This document shows positions 1 to 6,521 of a stretch of DNA of 15,684 nucleotides, piece by piece; position 1 is the stretch's first letter, and every line of letters starts with the position of its first letter. A model generated the notes under the pieces. That model was not told where the DNA came from. It saw only the letters and a list, made by a program, of their open reading frames with translations, and made no database searches. The DNA comes from DASYSA01 sp036003885. GTDB taxonomy: Bacteria; Acidobacteriota; Blastocatellia; UBA7656. The position numbers and the translations under genes were made by a program. The stretch lies in assembly GCA_036003885.1 (NCBI GenBank), contig DASYSA010000527.1:1-15684 (forward strand). The letters are read 5' to 3'.

Positions 1-1
1 C

Positions 2-208
2 GAACGTGCTGAATTTGTGAAGAGGGTCTTGCGCGATTATCGCGAGACGGCAAGGGCCAGTGCCGCCGCGGCGAAGGGATCTTCACGTTCTCGCGACCGC
101 GCCCGACTTAACCGGAAGCGTATGATCGTCGAGCAAGCCAACGCGGAATACATCCAGTTGCAGAAGGAACTCGATACACTGCGCTCTCGCATGCAGGCGC
201 GAAAATAG
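2..208 (+). CDS. C-terminal end of an unidentified protein (5' truncated)
   Basis: The frame is open from the first bases of the window to a TAG at 206-208, so this is the last 68 codons of a gene that begins upstream. A GTG at 17 could be misread as a start, but nothing marks it as one: there is no Shine-Dalgarno sequence and the frame is open before it. The visible part is very rich in Arg, Ala and Lys. It has a basic stretch (SSRSRDRARLNRKR) followed by a heptad-like helix (EYIQLQKELDTLRSRM), which looks like a short coiled coil. I do not recognise the family, and a tail like this is too generic to assign a function. It converges with the glycosyltransferase gene that ends at 379. Confidence 0.6.
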   Translation, partial: ERAEFVKRVLRDYRETARASAAAAKGSSRSRDRARLNRKRMIVEQANAEYIQLQKELDTLRSRMQARK

Positions 209-219
209 CAGCCTGGTGG

Positions 220-278
220 GTACGCACGCTTCCAGCGTGCAGGCTTGCGGACGAAGCGCACGCTGGAAGCGTGCGTAC
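220..278. repeat. REP-like nested inverted repeat
   Basis: Two perfectly complementary 21-bp arms (220-240 and 258-278) are separated by 17 bp. Each arm contains a smaller palindrome, GCACGCT-tcc-AGCGTGC (224-240 and its mirror), so the DNA can fold as one long hairpin or as two small ones. It lies between two convergent genes (stops at 208 and 379), the usual place for REP/BIME elements, and may serve as a bidirectional terminator, although no T-tract follows. I have the impression that similar GCACGCTtccAGCGTGC repeats occur in acidobacterial genomes, but I could not check. Confidence 0.75.
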
Positions 279-378
279 ACAGGCCGTTCCCCTCGAATAA
301 CAGCACTCACGTCCTCTGTGGTCGTCGATAGGGGCTGTAAGGTCGGCCCGGAGGAGGGCGTCGCCCTGTCACGTACAA

Positions 379-1143
379 TCAGCCCTTGATCTTGGTTGAG
401 GGTCGGCCGTAGACGCCGGCCTTCAGATTCCGCCGTACGCGCCACACCTCTGCGAGCACTTCGAAATAGGTTCCCAGGGTTACTTTGCCTTCCGGGTCGT
501 TCTCCCAGGCTATGGGTACTTCCTTTATCCGATAGCCGGCATGGCGGGCGACAGCGAGCACTTCCACGTCAAAACCCCAGCGGTCGACGATGAGTTTCGG
601 GAAGAGGTCATCGGTGCAAGCGGCCGTCAACATCTTGAAGCCGGCTTGCGTGTCTTCGATTCCCGGCACTGCAAGGGCTCGGATGATCCGATTCCCACCA
701 GTGCCTGCTATCTTGCGATACCAGGGCTGAGACACAGTGATCACGGACTCCTTCATACCTCGCGATCCGATGACGACGTCGTACCCTTCCTCGAAGAATG
801 GCCAGAAGCGCTCGACGTGATCTATGGTCGTCGAGTTGTCGGCGTCCATGAACAGCCGAAACTGCCCACATGCGTCCAGCATTCCGAGGCGTACTGCCGC
901 TCCCTTTCCGTGATTGCGCCCGTCCGAGTGTGTTATGACACGAAGCGGAATCGAGCTGGAACTGCGTTCTTCTACAACCCGGGCGGTACCATCGGTGGAC
1001 CCATCGTCGGCGACGACGACCTCTGTTCTGTAATTCTGGCGGGCTAGATAGTTGAGGACTTCATCGAGTGTCTTTGGAAGCCTCTTCGCCTCGTTATAAG
1101 CAGGGATGACAACTGAAAGACGGACTGTGGCGTTATCATTCAT
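379..1143 (-). CDS. Family 2 glycosyltransferase, polyprenyl (dolichyl)-phosphate hexosyltransferase type
   Basis: A 254-aa protein that begins directly with the GT-A fold: SVVIPAYNEAKRLP (10-23), DDGSTDGT (46-53), GKGAAVR (79-85) and the metal/nucleotide-binding DAD at 100-102. Then follow VVIGSRG, QAGFKM (166-171) and WGFDVEVL (189-196), which are typical of the dolichyl-phosphate glucosyl/mannosyltransferase (DPG/DPM) subfamily. These enzymes move a hexose from a nucleotide sugar to a polyprenyl phosphate at the inner face of the membrane, giving a lipid-linked donor for glycan or protein glycosylation. There is no C-terminal membrane anchor, so it is probably a peripheral protein. The ATG at 1143 fits the family N terminus but has no clear Shine-Dalgarno sequence. 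It is a single-gene unit with a candidate promoter at 1266-1294. The actual donor sugar cannot be told from the sequence. Confidence 0.9.
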   Translation of the reverse strand: MNDNATVRLSVVIPAYNEAKRLPKTLDEVLNYLARQNYRTEVVVADDGSTDGTARVVEERSSSSIPLRVITHSDGRNHGKGAAVRLGMLDACGQFRLFMDADNSTTIDHVERFWPFFEEGYDVVIGSRGMKESVITVSQPWYRKIAGTGGNRIIRALAVPGIEDTQAGFKMLTAACTDDLFPKLIVDRWGFDVEVLAVARHAGYRIKEVPIAWENDPEGKVTLGTYFEVLAEVWRVRRNLKAGVYGRPSTKIKG

Positions 1144-1265
1144 ATGCGCGGTTGATTCTGCTGCTCTGGCCGTGGAGCTTCCAGAGTGCAGGCGGGCGGC
1201 TCAATGAAGCTCTGACCCAGCCACGGCCCGGTGTGTCTCAAAATAATCTCTCGCTAAAGTCGTGC

Positions 1266-1294
1266 ATAATAGCATTTGGGCTGCTGGTTTGCAA
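1266..1294 (-). promoter_or_regulatory. Candidate sigma-70-type promoter for the glycosyltransferase gene
   Basis: On the minus strand a TATTAT -10 box (1266-1271, 5/6 to consensus) lies 17 bp from a TTGCAA -35 box (1289-1294, 4/6). Transcription would start near 1259 and leave a leader of about 115 nt before the ATG at 1143. The spacing is ideal, but the call rests on matching by eye. Confidence 0.4.
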
Positions 1295-1398
1295 AAAAGA
1301 GGAGACGCGGAAGCGGGCAAACGAGTGTGACTAAGAGCTGGACTCAAAGGTCGCACGAACATCCGTTCTCACTGACGGCTCGATTTATCGGGTGTTTT

Positions 1399-1769
1399 GC
1401 AACCCCGAAGGGTTGCGACCCACAGCCCAAGGTTGCTGTACTCAGCTACCTTGGGAACCGCGGCGTTGATCCTCGCAACCCCAACGGGGTTGCGGCCCGC
1501 TTCAAGTGTGTTATGCGATGAACTCACCAAAGATCGTAATTCCGCGCCTTCGACACCATCTGGCGAAGCTGTTGGCTGCAATGCGGAGGCTTCCGCCGCA
1601 ACCCCGTTGGGGGTGGGGCACTTGCTTGCCGTCGCCCCAGGGTAGCTGAGTACAGCAACCCTGGGCTATGAGCGTAACCCCGTTGGGGTTGGGGCACTTG
1701 CTTGCCGTCGCCCCAGGGTAGCTGAGTACAGCAACCCTGGGCTATGAGGCGCAACCCCGTTGGGGTTGG
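1399..1769. repeat. Array of two alternating stem-loop families, with a 76-bp tandem repeat
   Basis: Type I stem-loops are GCAACCCC-(3-4 nt)-GGGGTTGC or close variants: 1399-1416, 1475-1493, 1598-1620 (imperfect), 1676-1690 and 1751-1769. Type II is a 30-nt hairpin CCCAGGGT-A-GCTG-AGTA-CAGC-A-ACCCTGGG, that is an 8-bp stem, an A/A mismatch, a 4-bp stem and an AGTA loop. It occurs at 1636-1665 and 1712-1741, and in opposite orientation at 1426-1455. The last part is tandem with a 76-bp period (units from about 1598, 1674 and 1750, the third partial). The reversed copy has an A-T pair where the others have G-C in the stem, so the pairing is kept while the sequence changes. The function is unknown. 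Confidence 0.8.
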
Positions 1770-1812
1770 AGCAATTGTTTGCGGTCCCTAACAAGCAGCG
1801 CCGCACGGCTTG

Positions 1813-1842
1813 TTGACTACGGCCCGGACAGCATGCTAAAAA
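1813..1842 (+). promoter_or_regulatory. Candidate promoter for the oxidoreductase operon
   Basis: A TTGACT -35 box (1813-1818, 5/6) is followed after 18 bp by TAAAAA (1837-1842, 4/6). It sits just downstream of the stem-loop array and about 80 bp before the ATG at 1924. The -10 match is weak, so this is tentative. Confidence 0.3.
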
Positions 1843-1923
1843 ATTCGATTAACCAATTACGTTGAACACGCGACAGCAAGGGCCGCTCGGCGCAAGCGAC
1901 ACGGAAGAGTTCAGAGAGGTGCT

Positions 1924-3114
1924 ATGCGAAGAGTTCGGACTGGATTGATCGGGGCCGGGTTCGTCGGCCCGCTTCACATCGAAGCGGCTCGGCGCCTCGG
2001 TTTCGTGGAAGTCGCCGGTGTCGCCGCTTCTTCGATCGAGTCGGCCAGGAAGAAAGCCGAGCGCCTCGGAATCGAGCGCGCCTACGGGAGTTACGAAGAA
2101 TTGCTGGCCGACCGGTCTATCGAAGCCGTCCACATCTGCACCCCTAACTATTTGCATCATCCGATCGCGCTGGCGGCTCTTCGAAGCGGCAAGCACGTCA
2201 TCTGCGATAAGCCGCTCGCAATGAACTCGACGGAAGCTCGTGAGATGCGAGATGCCGCCCGCCAGGCCGGACTGGTCAACGCGGTCACCTTTAATTACCG
2301 CTTCAATCCAATGGTCCAGCAGGCCCGGGTGATGATAGCTAAAGGAGATCTGGGTGAGGTGCGCTTCGTGCACGGCTGCTACCTGCAAGACTGGCTCCTG
2401 TTCGACACCGACTTTTCGTGGAGGCTCGAACCGGAAAAGGGGGGCGTGACAAGCTCGGTTGGCGATATTGGCTCGCACTGGTGTGACACCGCGCAGTTCA
2501 TGACCGGCGGGAGAATAACGCGAGTGTTGGCGAACCTTTCGACCACGCTGCCCAAACGGAAGAAGCCTTCCGGCTCGCGTGAGGCATTCGCCGGGGCAGG
2601 GAGCAACGAACAGTTGGAAGATTACGTCGTGACGTCAGACGACCTCGGCTCGATCTTCGTCGAGTTCGACAACGGCGGGCGAGGAACATTCAATGTCGGC
2701 CAGGTCTGTGCAGGCCATAAGAACGACCTGCAGATCGAGGTCAGCGGATCCAAAGCGTCCTTGAGATGGCTTCAGGAGCGGCCCAACGAGATGTGGATTG
2801 GCCACCGCGAGAAGGCGAATTCTCAGATGGTGCGCGACCCCGGGCTCCTGGATGAGTCTGTTCGCCGCTACGCAAACCTGCCCGGCGGCCATAACGAAGG
2901 ATGGGCTGACGCATTCAAGAACTTGATGACAAACATCTACACCTTCATCGCCGAAGGACGCGACCCCAAAAAGGACCTCGACAAGATCGACTTCCCGACC
3001 TTTGAGGATGGGTTCAGATCTAACTGCGTGATAGACGCGATCGTAAGGTCCAACCAGGACCGAAATCGCTGGACCGACGTGGAGTACCAGGCGGAGACCA
3101 TGGCCCAGGGATGA
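1924..3114 (+). CDS. Gfo/Idh/MocA-family NAD(P)-dependent sugar oxidoreductase
   Basis: A 396-aa protein. The N-terminal Rossmann fold shows GLIGAGFVG (7-15) and the family CDKPLA motif (94-99, normally EKP/DKP). The C-terminal substrate domain carries GDIGSHWCD (180-188), with the Asp and His usually placed at the sugar ring. The family oxidises or reduces sugar, inositol or keto-sugar hydroxyls with NAD(P). There is no signal peptide, so it should be cytoplasmic. GAGAGG at 1914-1919, 4 nt before the ATG, supports the start. The stop overlaps an ATG of the next gene region (3111-3114), indicating an operon. Beside a ThuA-domain gene and a GMC/Gluconate_2-dh3 pair, it is the natural counterpart of ThuB, which acts with ThuA on 3-keto sugars. 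That role is inferred from context, and the substrate cannot be read from sequence. Confidence 0.88.
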   Translation: MRRVRTGLIGAGFVGPLHIEAARRLGFVEVAGVAASSIESARKKAERLGIERAYGSYEELLADRSIEAVHICTPNYLHHPIALAALRSGKHVICDKPLAMNSTEAREMRDAARQAGLVNAVTFNYRFNPMVQQARVMIAKGDLGEVRFVHGCYLQDWLLFDTDFSWRLEPEKGGVTSSVGDIGSHWCDTAQFMTGGRITRVLANLSTTLPKRKKPSGSREAFAGAGSNEQLEDYVVTSDDLGSIFVEFDNGGRGTFNVGQVCAGHKNDLQIEVSGSKASLRWLQERPNEMWIGHREKANSQMVRDPGLLDESVRRYANLPGGHNEGWADAFKNLMTNIYTFIAEGRDPKKDLDKIDFPTFEDGFRSNCVIDAIVRSNQDRNRWTDVEYQAETMAQG

Positions 3115-3138
3115 ACCGTTTGAACCGAAGGAATAGAC

Positions 3139-3145
3139 GGAGGGA
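3139..3145 (+). promoter_or_regulatory. Shine-Dalgarno sequence that places the start at 3150
   Basis: GGAGGGA lies 4 nt before the ATG at 3150. An in-frame ATG at 3111, overlapping the previous stop, would add 13 Arg/Asn-rich residues ahead of the Tat signal and has no comparable site, so 3150 is preferred. Confidence 0.7.
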
Positions 3146-3149
3146 CAGC

Positions 3150-3767
3150 ATGGCGGAAAAGAGAGATGAAATGACGCGCAGGGAGGCAATCAAGGGCATC
3201 GGCGCGGGTGTCGGCGTGATTGCAACTCTTCCAGTGCTGGGATCGGCGGCAGTGGCCGATGAACAGGCGGCACACGATCACGTGCAGCACGGCGCTCCGG
3301 CCGCCAAGGCCGACGACAAGCCGGAGCCGCTCAAGTTCTTCACAGAAGACGAGAACAAGACCGTAACGGAAATGAGCGAGCGGATCATTCCAACCGATGA
3401 TCATTCACCAGGAGCGAAGGCCGCGCGAGTGAACGCGTACATCGACCTGATCGTAAGCGTGTCACCCGACGAAGTGAAGAAGTCCTGGAGAGACGGTCTC
3501 GCAGCGGTGAACAACAAGAGCCGCGACATGTTCGGCAAGGAATTCGCCGCCGCAAGTGAAGCCGATCAGGTCAAGCTGCTCACCGAGATCAGCAAGAACG
3601 AGCGCTCTCCTCAGACTGTTGAAGAGCGGTTCTTCCGGACGATCAAGGGCGCGACCATAGACGGCTATTACACCTCGGAGATAGGGATCAAGAAAGAACT
3701 GCAGTACAAGGGCAACACCTACCTCAAAGAATTTGTGGGCTGTACTCATCCCGAGCATCAGAAGTAG
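3150..3767 (+). CDS. Gluconate 2-dehydrogenase subunit 3 family protein with Tat signal
   Basis: A 205-aa protein. Residues 8-18 hold a twin-arginine motif (TRREAIKG), followed by a hydrophobic stretch (GAGVGVIATLPVLG) and an AVA cleavage site near residue 36, so it is exported folded. A short His/Ala linker leads to the Gluconate_2-dh3 domain (about 55-195). This contains the conserved sequence around ERIIPTDDHSPGA and ends with the characteristic GNTYLKEFVGCTHPEH. In known gluconate, glucose and fructose dehydrogenase complexes this small subunit escorts a signal-less GMC flavoprotein to the periplasm through the Tat pathway. Such a flavoprotein is encoded at 4731-6431, two genes downstream. 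The third usual subunit, a multi-haem cytochrome c, is not present here. The family call is strong; the partnership is inferred from context. Confidence 0.9.
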   Translation: MAEKRDEMTRREAIKGIGAGVGVIATLPVLGSAAVADEQAAHDHVQHGAPAAKADDKPEPLKFFTEDENKTVTEMSERIIPTDDHSPGAKAARVNAYIDLIVSVSPDEVKKSWRDGLAAVNNKSRDMFGKEFAAASEADQVKLLTEISKNERSPQTVEERFFRTIKGATIDGYYTSEIGIKKELQYKGNTYLKEFVGCTHPEHQK

Positions 3768-3916
3768 GCCTGTGGGGCGTCCCTGCGTGCTCGCCCCAAC
3801 CGAAGACCATTCGAGAATGAGGCGAGGGCTTCCCGTTACTCCCGGCGAGCGACCTTCTTTGACAGAAGGTCAGTCAGGCCGCCCGGGCACTTTTGTAACT
3901 AAGGAGTAACCAACCG
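3768..3916 (+). other. Spacer between the Gluconate_2-dh3 and ThuA genes, with two small hairpins
   Basis: This 149-bp gap is the longest inside the operon. It has a 7-bp hairpin TGGGGCG/CGCCCCA (3773-3779 and 3792-3798, 12-nt loop) just after the stop, and a perfect 7-bp hairpin ACCTTCT/AGAAGGT (3852-3858 and 3864-3870, loop TTGAC). Neither is followed by a T-run, so they are more likely processing or attenuation structures, or chance, than terminators. I see no clear internal promoter. Confidence 0.4.
3901..3906 (+). promoter_or_regulatory. Shine-Dalgarno AAGGAG that favours a TTG start at 3917
   Basis: AAGGAG ends 10 nt before the TTG at 3917 but 16 nt before the alternative in-frame ATG at 3923. 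The spacing favours the rare TTG start; the two choices differ by only two residues. Confidence 0.55.
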
Positions 3917-4705
3917 TTGAAAATGAGACTCTGTATTGCAGTGCTCACGGCGACGACCGCGTGCCTCATTTCTATCGGGTCATGGCAGGCGTCGACATTC
4001 AGTTCTAACGACCCACTCGAACCCCGCGCGAAGGAAAAGCCCAGGGTGCTCTACCTCACTCACTCGGCAGGATTCAAACACCCGGTGCTGCCGTTCTCGG
4101 AAAAGATGTTTAAGGAGATCGGCGAGCGGAACGATTTCGAAGTGACCGCGACGCAGGATTGTTCAGTTATCAGCGCGCAAGGATTGGCGCCTTATAAGGC
4201 TGTCGTCTTCTACACGACCGGCGAGTTGCCAATCTCGGATGAACAGAAGGCCGCCCTGCTCGAATACATCAAGTCGGGCCATGGTTTCGTCGGAATCCAC
4301 AGTGCAACGGACACGTTTTACAAGTGGGCTGAGTATGGCGAGCTGATCGGAGGCTACTTTGACGGCCACCCCTGGCATCAAGAGGTAGCGATCAAGGTAG
4401 AGGACCAGAAGCACGGCGCGACGAAGCACCTCGGGGGGACATTCAAAATCACAGACGAGATCTACCAGTTTAAGAACTTTTCGCGTGACCGCGTTCACGT
4501 GTTGATGAGCCTCGACGTTACTTCGGTCGATCTCACCAAGAAGGGCGTGAATCGAACGGACAAGGATTTCGCTACGGCCTGGACGCGGAATTACGGTAAG
4601 GGTCGAGTGTTTTACACAGCGCTTGGGCACCGCGAAGAGGTATGGAAGGACGAACGATTCCAGCAACATCTTGTTGGAGGGCTGCGCTGGGCCGCGCGAT
4701 TCTGA
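3917..4705 (+). CDS. Exported ThuA-domain protein
   Basis: A 262-aa protein. The first 26 or so residues form a signal peptide (MKMRLCIAVLTATTACLISI core), so it is probably periplasmic. The rest is a ThuA-like class I glutamine-amidotransferase fold: VLYLTHSAGFKHPVLP (44-59), GHGFVGIHSATDTFYKW (121-137), the GGYFDGHPWHQ block (145-155) and the closing AWTRNYGKGRVFYTALGHR block (221-239). ThuA was first described with ThuB in rhizobial trehalose/maltitol use, where the disaccharide is handled through a 3-keto form. The enzymatic role of the domain is not firmly settled. The GMC gene follows after 25 nt, so the two are certainly co-transcribed. The start is TTG (see the Shine-Dalgarno entry at 3901). 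The domain call is confident; a role in keto-sugar metabolism is inferred from its neighbours. Confidence 0.88.
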   Translation: MKMRLCIAVLTATTACLISIGSWQASTFSSNDPLEPRAKEKPRVLYLTHSAGFKHPVLPFSEKMFKEIGERNDFEVTATQDCSVISAQGLAPYKAVVFYTTGELPISDEQKAALLEYIKSGHGFVGIHSATDTFYKWAEYGELIGGYFDGHPWHQEVAIKVEDQKHGATKHLGGTFKITDEIYQFKNFSRDRVHVLMSLDVTSVDLTKKGVNRTDKDFATAWTRNYGKGRVFYTALGHREEVWKDERFQQHLVGGLRWAARF

Positions 4706-4730
4706 GGAGTCTCAAGCCGAAGGGGAACCG

Positions 4731-6431
4731 ATGGCCATGCAAAACATCTACGACGCAGTCATAGTCGGCTCAGGCGCGACAGGGGGCTACGCGGCAAAGG
4801 AACTCGCCGAAAAGGGCATGCGAGTAATCGTGCTGGAAGCCGGCCGTAAGCTCGACCCGAACAAGGATTTTCGGGAACACACCTGGCCTTACGAGGTTCC
4901 GTACCGCGGAACTGTCAATCAGCAGATCCTGTTCCGCGAACGCCAGCGAGTACAATCGAGATGTTATGCCTGCAATGAGTATGGGCATCACTTCTTCGTC
5001 GACGATGTGGATAACCCTTACACCACGCCGGAGGGACGACCTTTCGATTGGATTCGGGGCAGACAGGTTGGAGGGAGAACGATTACCTGGGGACGCCAGT
5101 CCTATCGCCTGAGCGACTACGAGTTCAAAGCTGCGAGTCGCGATGGCTACGGCGAAGACTGGCCCTTCTCTTATGCTGACCTTGCTCCTTACTACGATCG
5201 AGTCGAACGCTTTGTCGGAATCAGCGGAGCTTACGAAAATCTCCCGCAGCTCCCCGATGGCAGGTTTCTGCCCGCGATGAAGATGACCTGCGGAGAACAC
5301 CTGCTCAAGAAGGCCGTCGAGGGCAAATGGAAAGACCGGCGCGTGACCATCGGGCGCTCCGCTATTCTCACCCAGGCGCTGGGGGGCCGCGCGAAGTGCC
5401 ATTTCTGCGGCCATTGCGATCGCGGCTGCACAACGGCCTCCTATTTCAGCAGTCCCGGCTCGACCCTGCCGGCCGCCGCGAAGACCGGGCGGATGACCCT
5501 CAGAACCAACGCCGTCGCGAGCCACATAATCGTTGACCCGAAGACGGGCAAAGCCAAAGGGGTCGCGTTCGTGGATCAAATCACGAAGGCCACTCATGAG
5601 GCGTTGGGCAAAGTGATCGTGCTCTGCGCTTCGACCATCGAATCGACCCGGCTCCTACTCAATAGCGCAACGCGAGAACATCCCACCGGGCTCGGCAATT
5701 CCTCCGGCGCGCTCGGCCACTACCTGATGGACCACTCCTACGGAGTCGGCGTGGGCGGGCTCATTCCCGCAGTCAAGAACTACCCTTACAACTTCGACGA
5801 TGGCCGCGCGAACGGCATCTACATTCCGAAATTCCGCAACATCGGCGAGCGCCATCCGAAATTCATCCGCGGTTACGGGATTCAGGGCGGCGCCCAAAGG
5901 GGCATGCTTCCGCCAAATCTCAAATCGATTCCCGGCTTCGGACAGGAGTTCAAGAAGATTGTGCGGGACGACAAGTCAGCGGCCCCATTCGGTATGGGTG
6001 CCTGGGGCGAGATGTTGCCCCGGTTTGACAACCAGGTAACAATCAACAAAGACAAGAAGGATGCCTGGGGAATACCCACCGTACACATTGACTGCACTCA
6101 CGGCGACAACGAACGAGCGATGGTGAAGGACGCAGTCGAATGCCTTCAGGAGATGGCCCAGGAGGCAGGTTTCGAAGTCACCAGAGTGAACTCCAATGCC
6201 GCAGCCCCCGGACTCTGCATCCACGAGGTTGGAACCGCACGGATGGGAGACGACCCAAAGAAATCGGTGCTCAACAAGTTCAATCAGAGTTGGGACGTCA
6301 AGAATCTGTTTGTGACTGATGGGGCCTGCTTCGCCTCCCAGGGTTGTCAGAATCCGACGCTGACAATGATGGCGATCACGGTCCGAGCTTGCGACTACAT
6401 TGTCGAAGAGCACAAGAAGGGAAATCTGTGA
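4731..6431 (+). CDS. GMC-family FAD-dependent sugar dehydrogenase, catalytic subunit, with Cys cluster
   Basis: A 566-aa protein. The FAD-binding fold starts at residue 7 (YDAVIVGSGATGG, GxGxxG at 13-18), with GRQVGGRTITWGRQSYR (110-126) contacting the flavin. The GMC C-terminal domain has the catalytic pair His498 (CIHEVGTARMG) and Asn541 (GCQNPTLTMMAI). Between them is CHFCGHCDRGC (Cys223, 226, 229, 233), which contains the C-X5-C-X3-C spacing I associate with the [3Fe-4S] cluster of bacterial FAD-glucose dehydrogenase. It has no signal peptide. It probably travels through Tat bound to the Gluconate_2-dh3 subunit at 3150, and would oxidise a sugar in the periplasm. The frame is open upstream into the ThuA gene, but AAGGGGA (4720-4726) and the family alignment set the start at 4731. 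Substrate and oxidised position are not known; 3-dehydrogenation is suggested by the neighbours. Confidence 0.92.
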   Translation: MAMQNIYDAVIVGSGATGGYAAKELAEKGMRVIVLEAGRKLDPNKDFREHTWPYEVPYRGTVNQQILFRERQRVQSRCYACNEYGHHFFVDDVDNPYTTPEGRPFDWIRGRQVGGRTITWGRQSYRLSDYEFKAASRDGYGEDWPFSYADLAPYYDRVERFVGISGAYENLPQLPDGRFLPAMKMTCGEHLLKKAVEGKWKDRRVTIGRSAILTQALGGRAKCHFCGHCDRGCTTASYFSSPGSTLPAAAKTGRMTLRTNAVASHIIVDPKTGKAKGVAFVDQITKATHEALGKVIVLCASTIESTRLLLNSATREHPTGLGNSSGALGHYLMDHSYGVGVGGLIPAVKNYPYNFDDGRANGIYIPKFRNIGERHPKFIRGYGIQGGAQRGMLPPNLKSIPGFGQEFKKIVRDDKSAAPFGMGAWGEMLPRFDNQVTINKDKKDAWGIPTVHIDCTHGDNERAMVKDAVECLQEMAQEAGFEVTRVNSNAAAPGLCIHEVGTARMGDDPKKSVLNKFNQSWDVKNLFVTDGACFASQGCQNPTLTMMAITVRACDYIVEEHKKGNL

Positions 6432-6436
6432 GGATG

Positions 6437-6517
6437 TCCGTTGTCAGTGGTCCGTTGTCCGTTGTCAGATGAACAACTGACCACGGACAACTAACCACTG
6501 ACAACGGACAACGGACC
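6437..6517. repeat. Heptad tandem repeat folded as an inverted repeat (TCCGTTG type)
   Basis: The whole spacer between the GMC and galactokinase genes divides into 7-bp units in one unbroken phase: eleven units from 6437 to 6513. The left half reads TCCGTTG/TCAGTGG/TCCGTTG/TCCGTTG/TCAGATG, and the right half GACAACG-like units, which are the complement. This makes a perfect 20-bp inverted repeat (6449-6468 with 6498-6517) around a 29-nt loop. It begins 5 bp after the GMC stop and ends 4 bp before the GTG of galK, occupying the place where the galK ribosome-binding site should be. Confidence 0.85.
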
Positions 6518-6521
6518 AAAC

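Larger units (their letters stand above)
1144..1923. other. Gene-free divergent intergenic region of 780 bp
   Basis: This lies between the minus-strand glycosyltransferase and the plus-strand oxidoreductase operon. Short open frames run through it, but none has family features or a ribosome-binding site, and most are created by the GC-rich repeats. Contents: a candidate minus-strand promoter (1266-1294), a stem-loop array (1399-1769), a candidate plus-strand promoter (1813-1842) and the Shine-Dalgarno GAGAGG (1914-1919) of the next gene. I see no tRNA or known riboswitch. Stretches 1295-1398 and 1494-1597 hold nothing I can name. Confidence 0.7.

Noticed and set aside
1152..1754. Several 60-82-codon open frames in the gene-free region on both strands.
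   Set aside because: They run through the hairpin repeats, encode low-complexity repeat translations and lack ribosome-binding sites.
1598..1775. The 76-bp repeats could be taken for a CRISPR array.
   Set aside because: Only two full units and one partial, the units abut with almost identical 'spacers', and no cas genes are near.
3773..3798. TGGGGCG/CGCCCCA hairpin as a terminator after the Gluconate_2-dh3 gene.
   Set aside because: A 12-nt loop and no T-run, and the downstream genes fit the same operon.
4623..4730. Upstream extension of the GMC frame to an ATG at 4623.
   Set aside because: It lies inside the ThuA coding region; the flavin-binding fold begins right after the ATG at 4731, which has its own Shine-Dalgarno.
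4770..5597. A 275-codon minus-strand open frame opposite the GMC gene.
   Set aside because: The plus-strand protein has full family motifs throughout; the antisense frame is a by-product of GC-rich codon use, with no recognisable domains.
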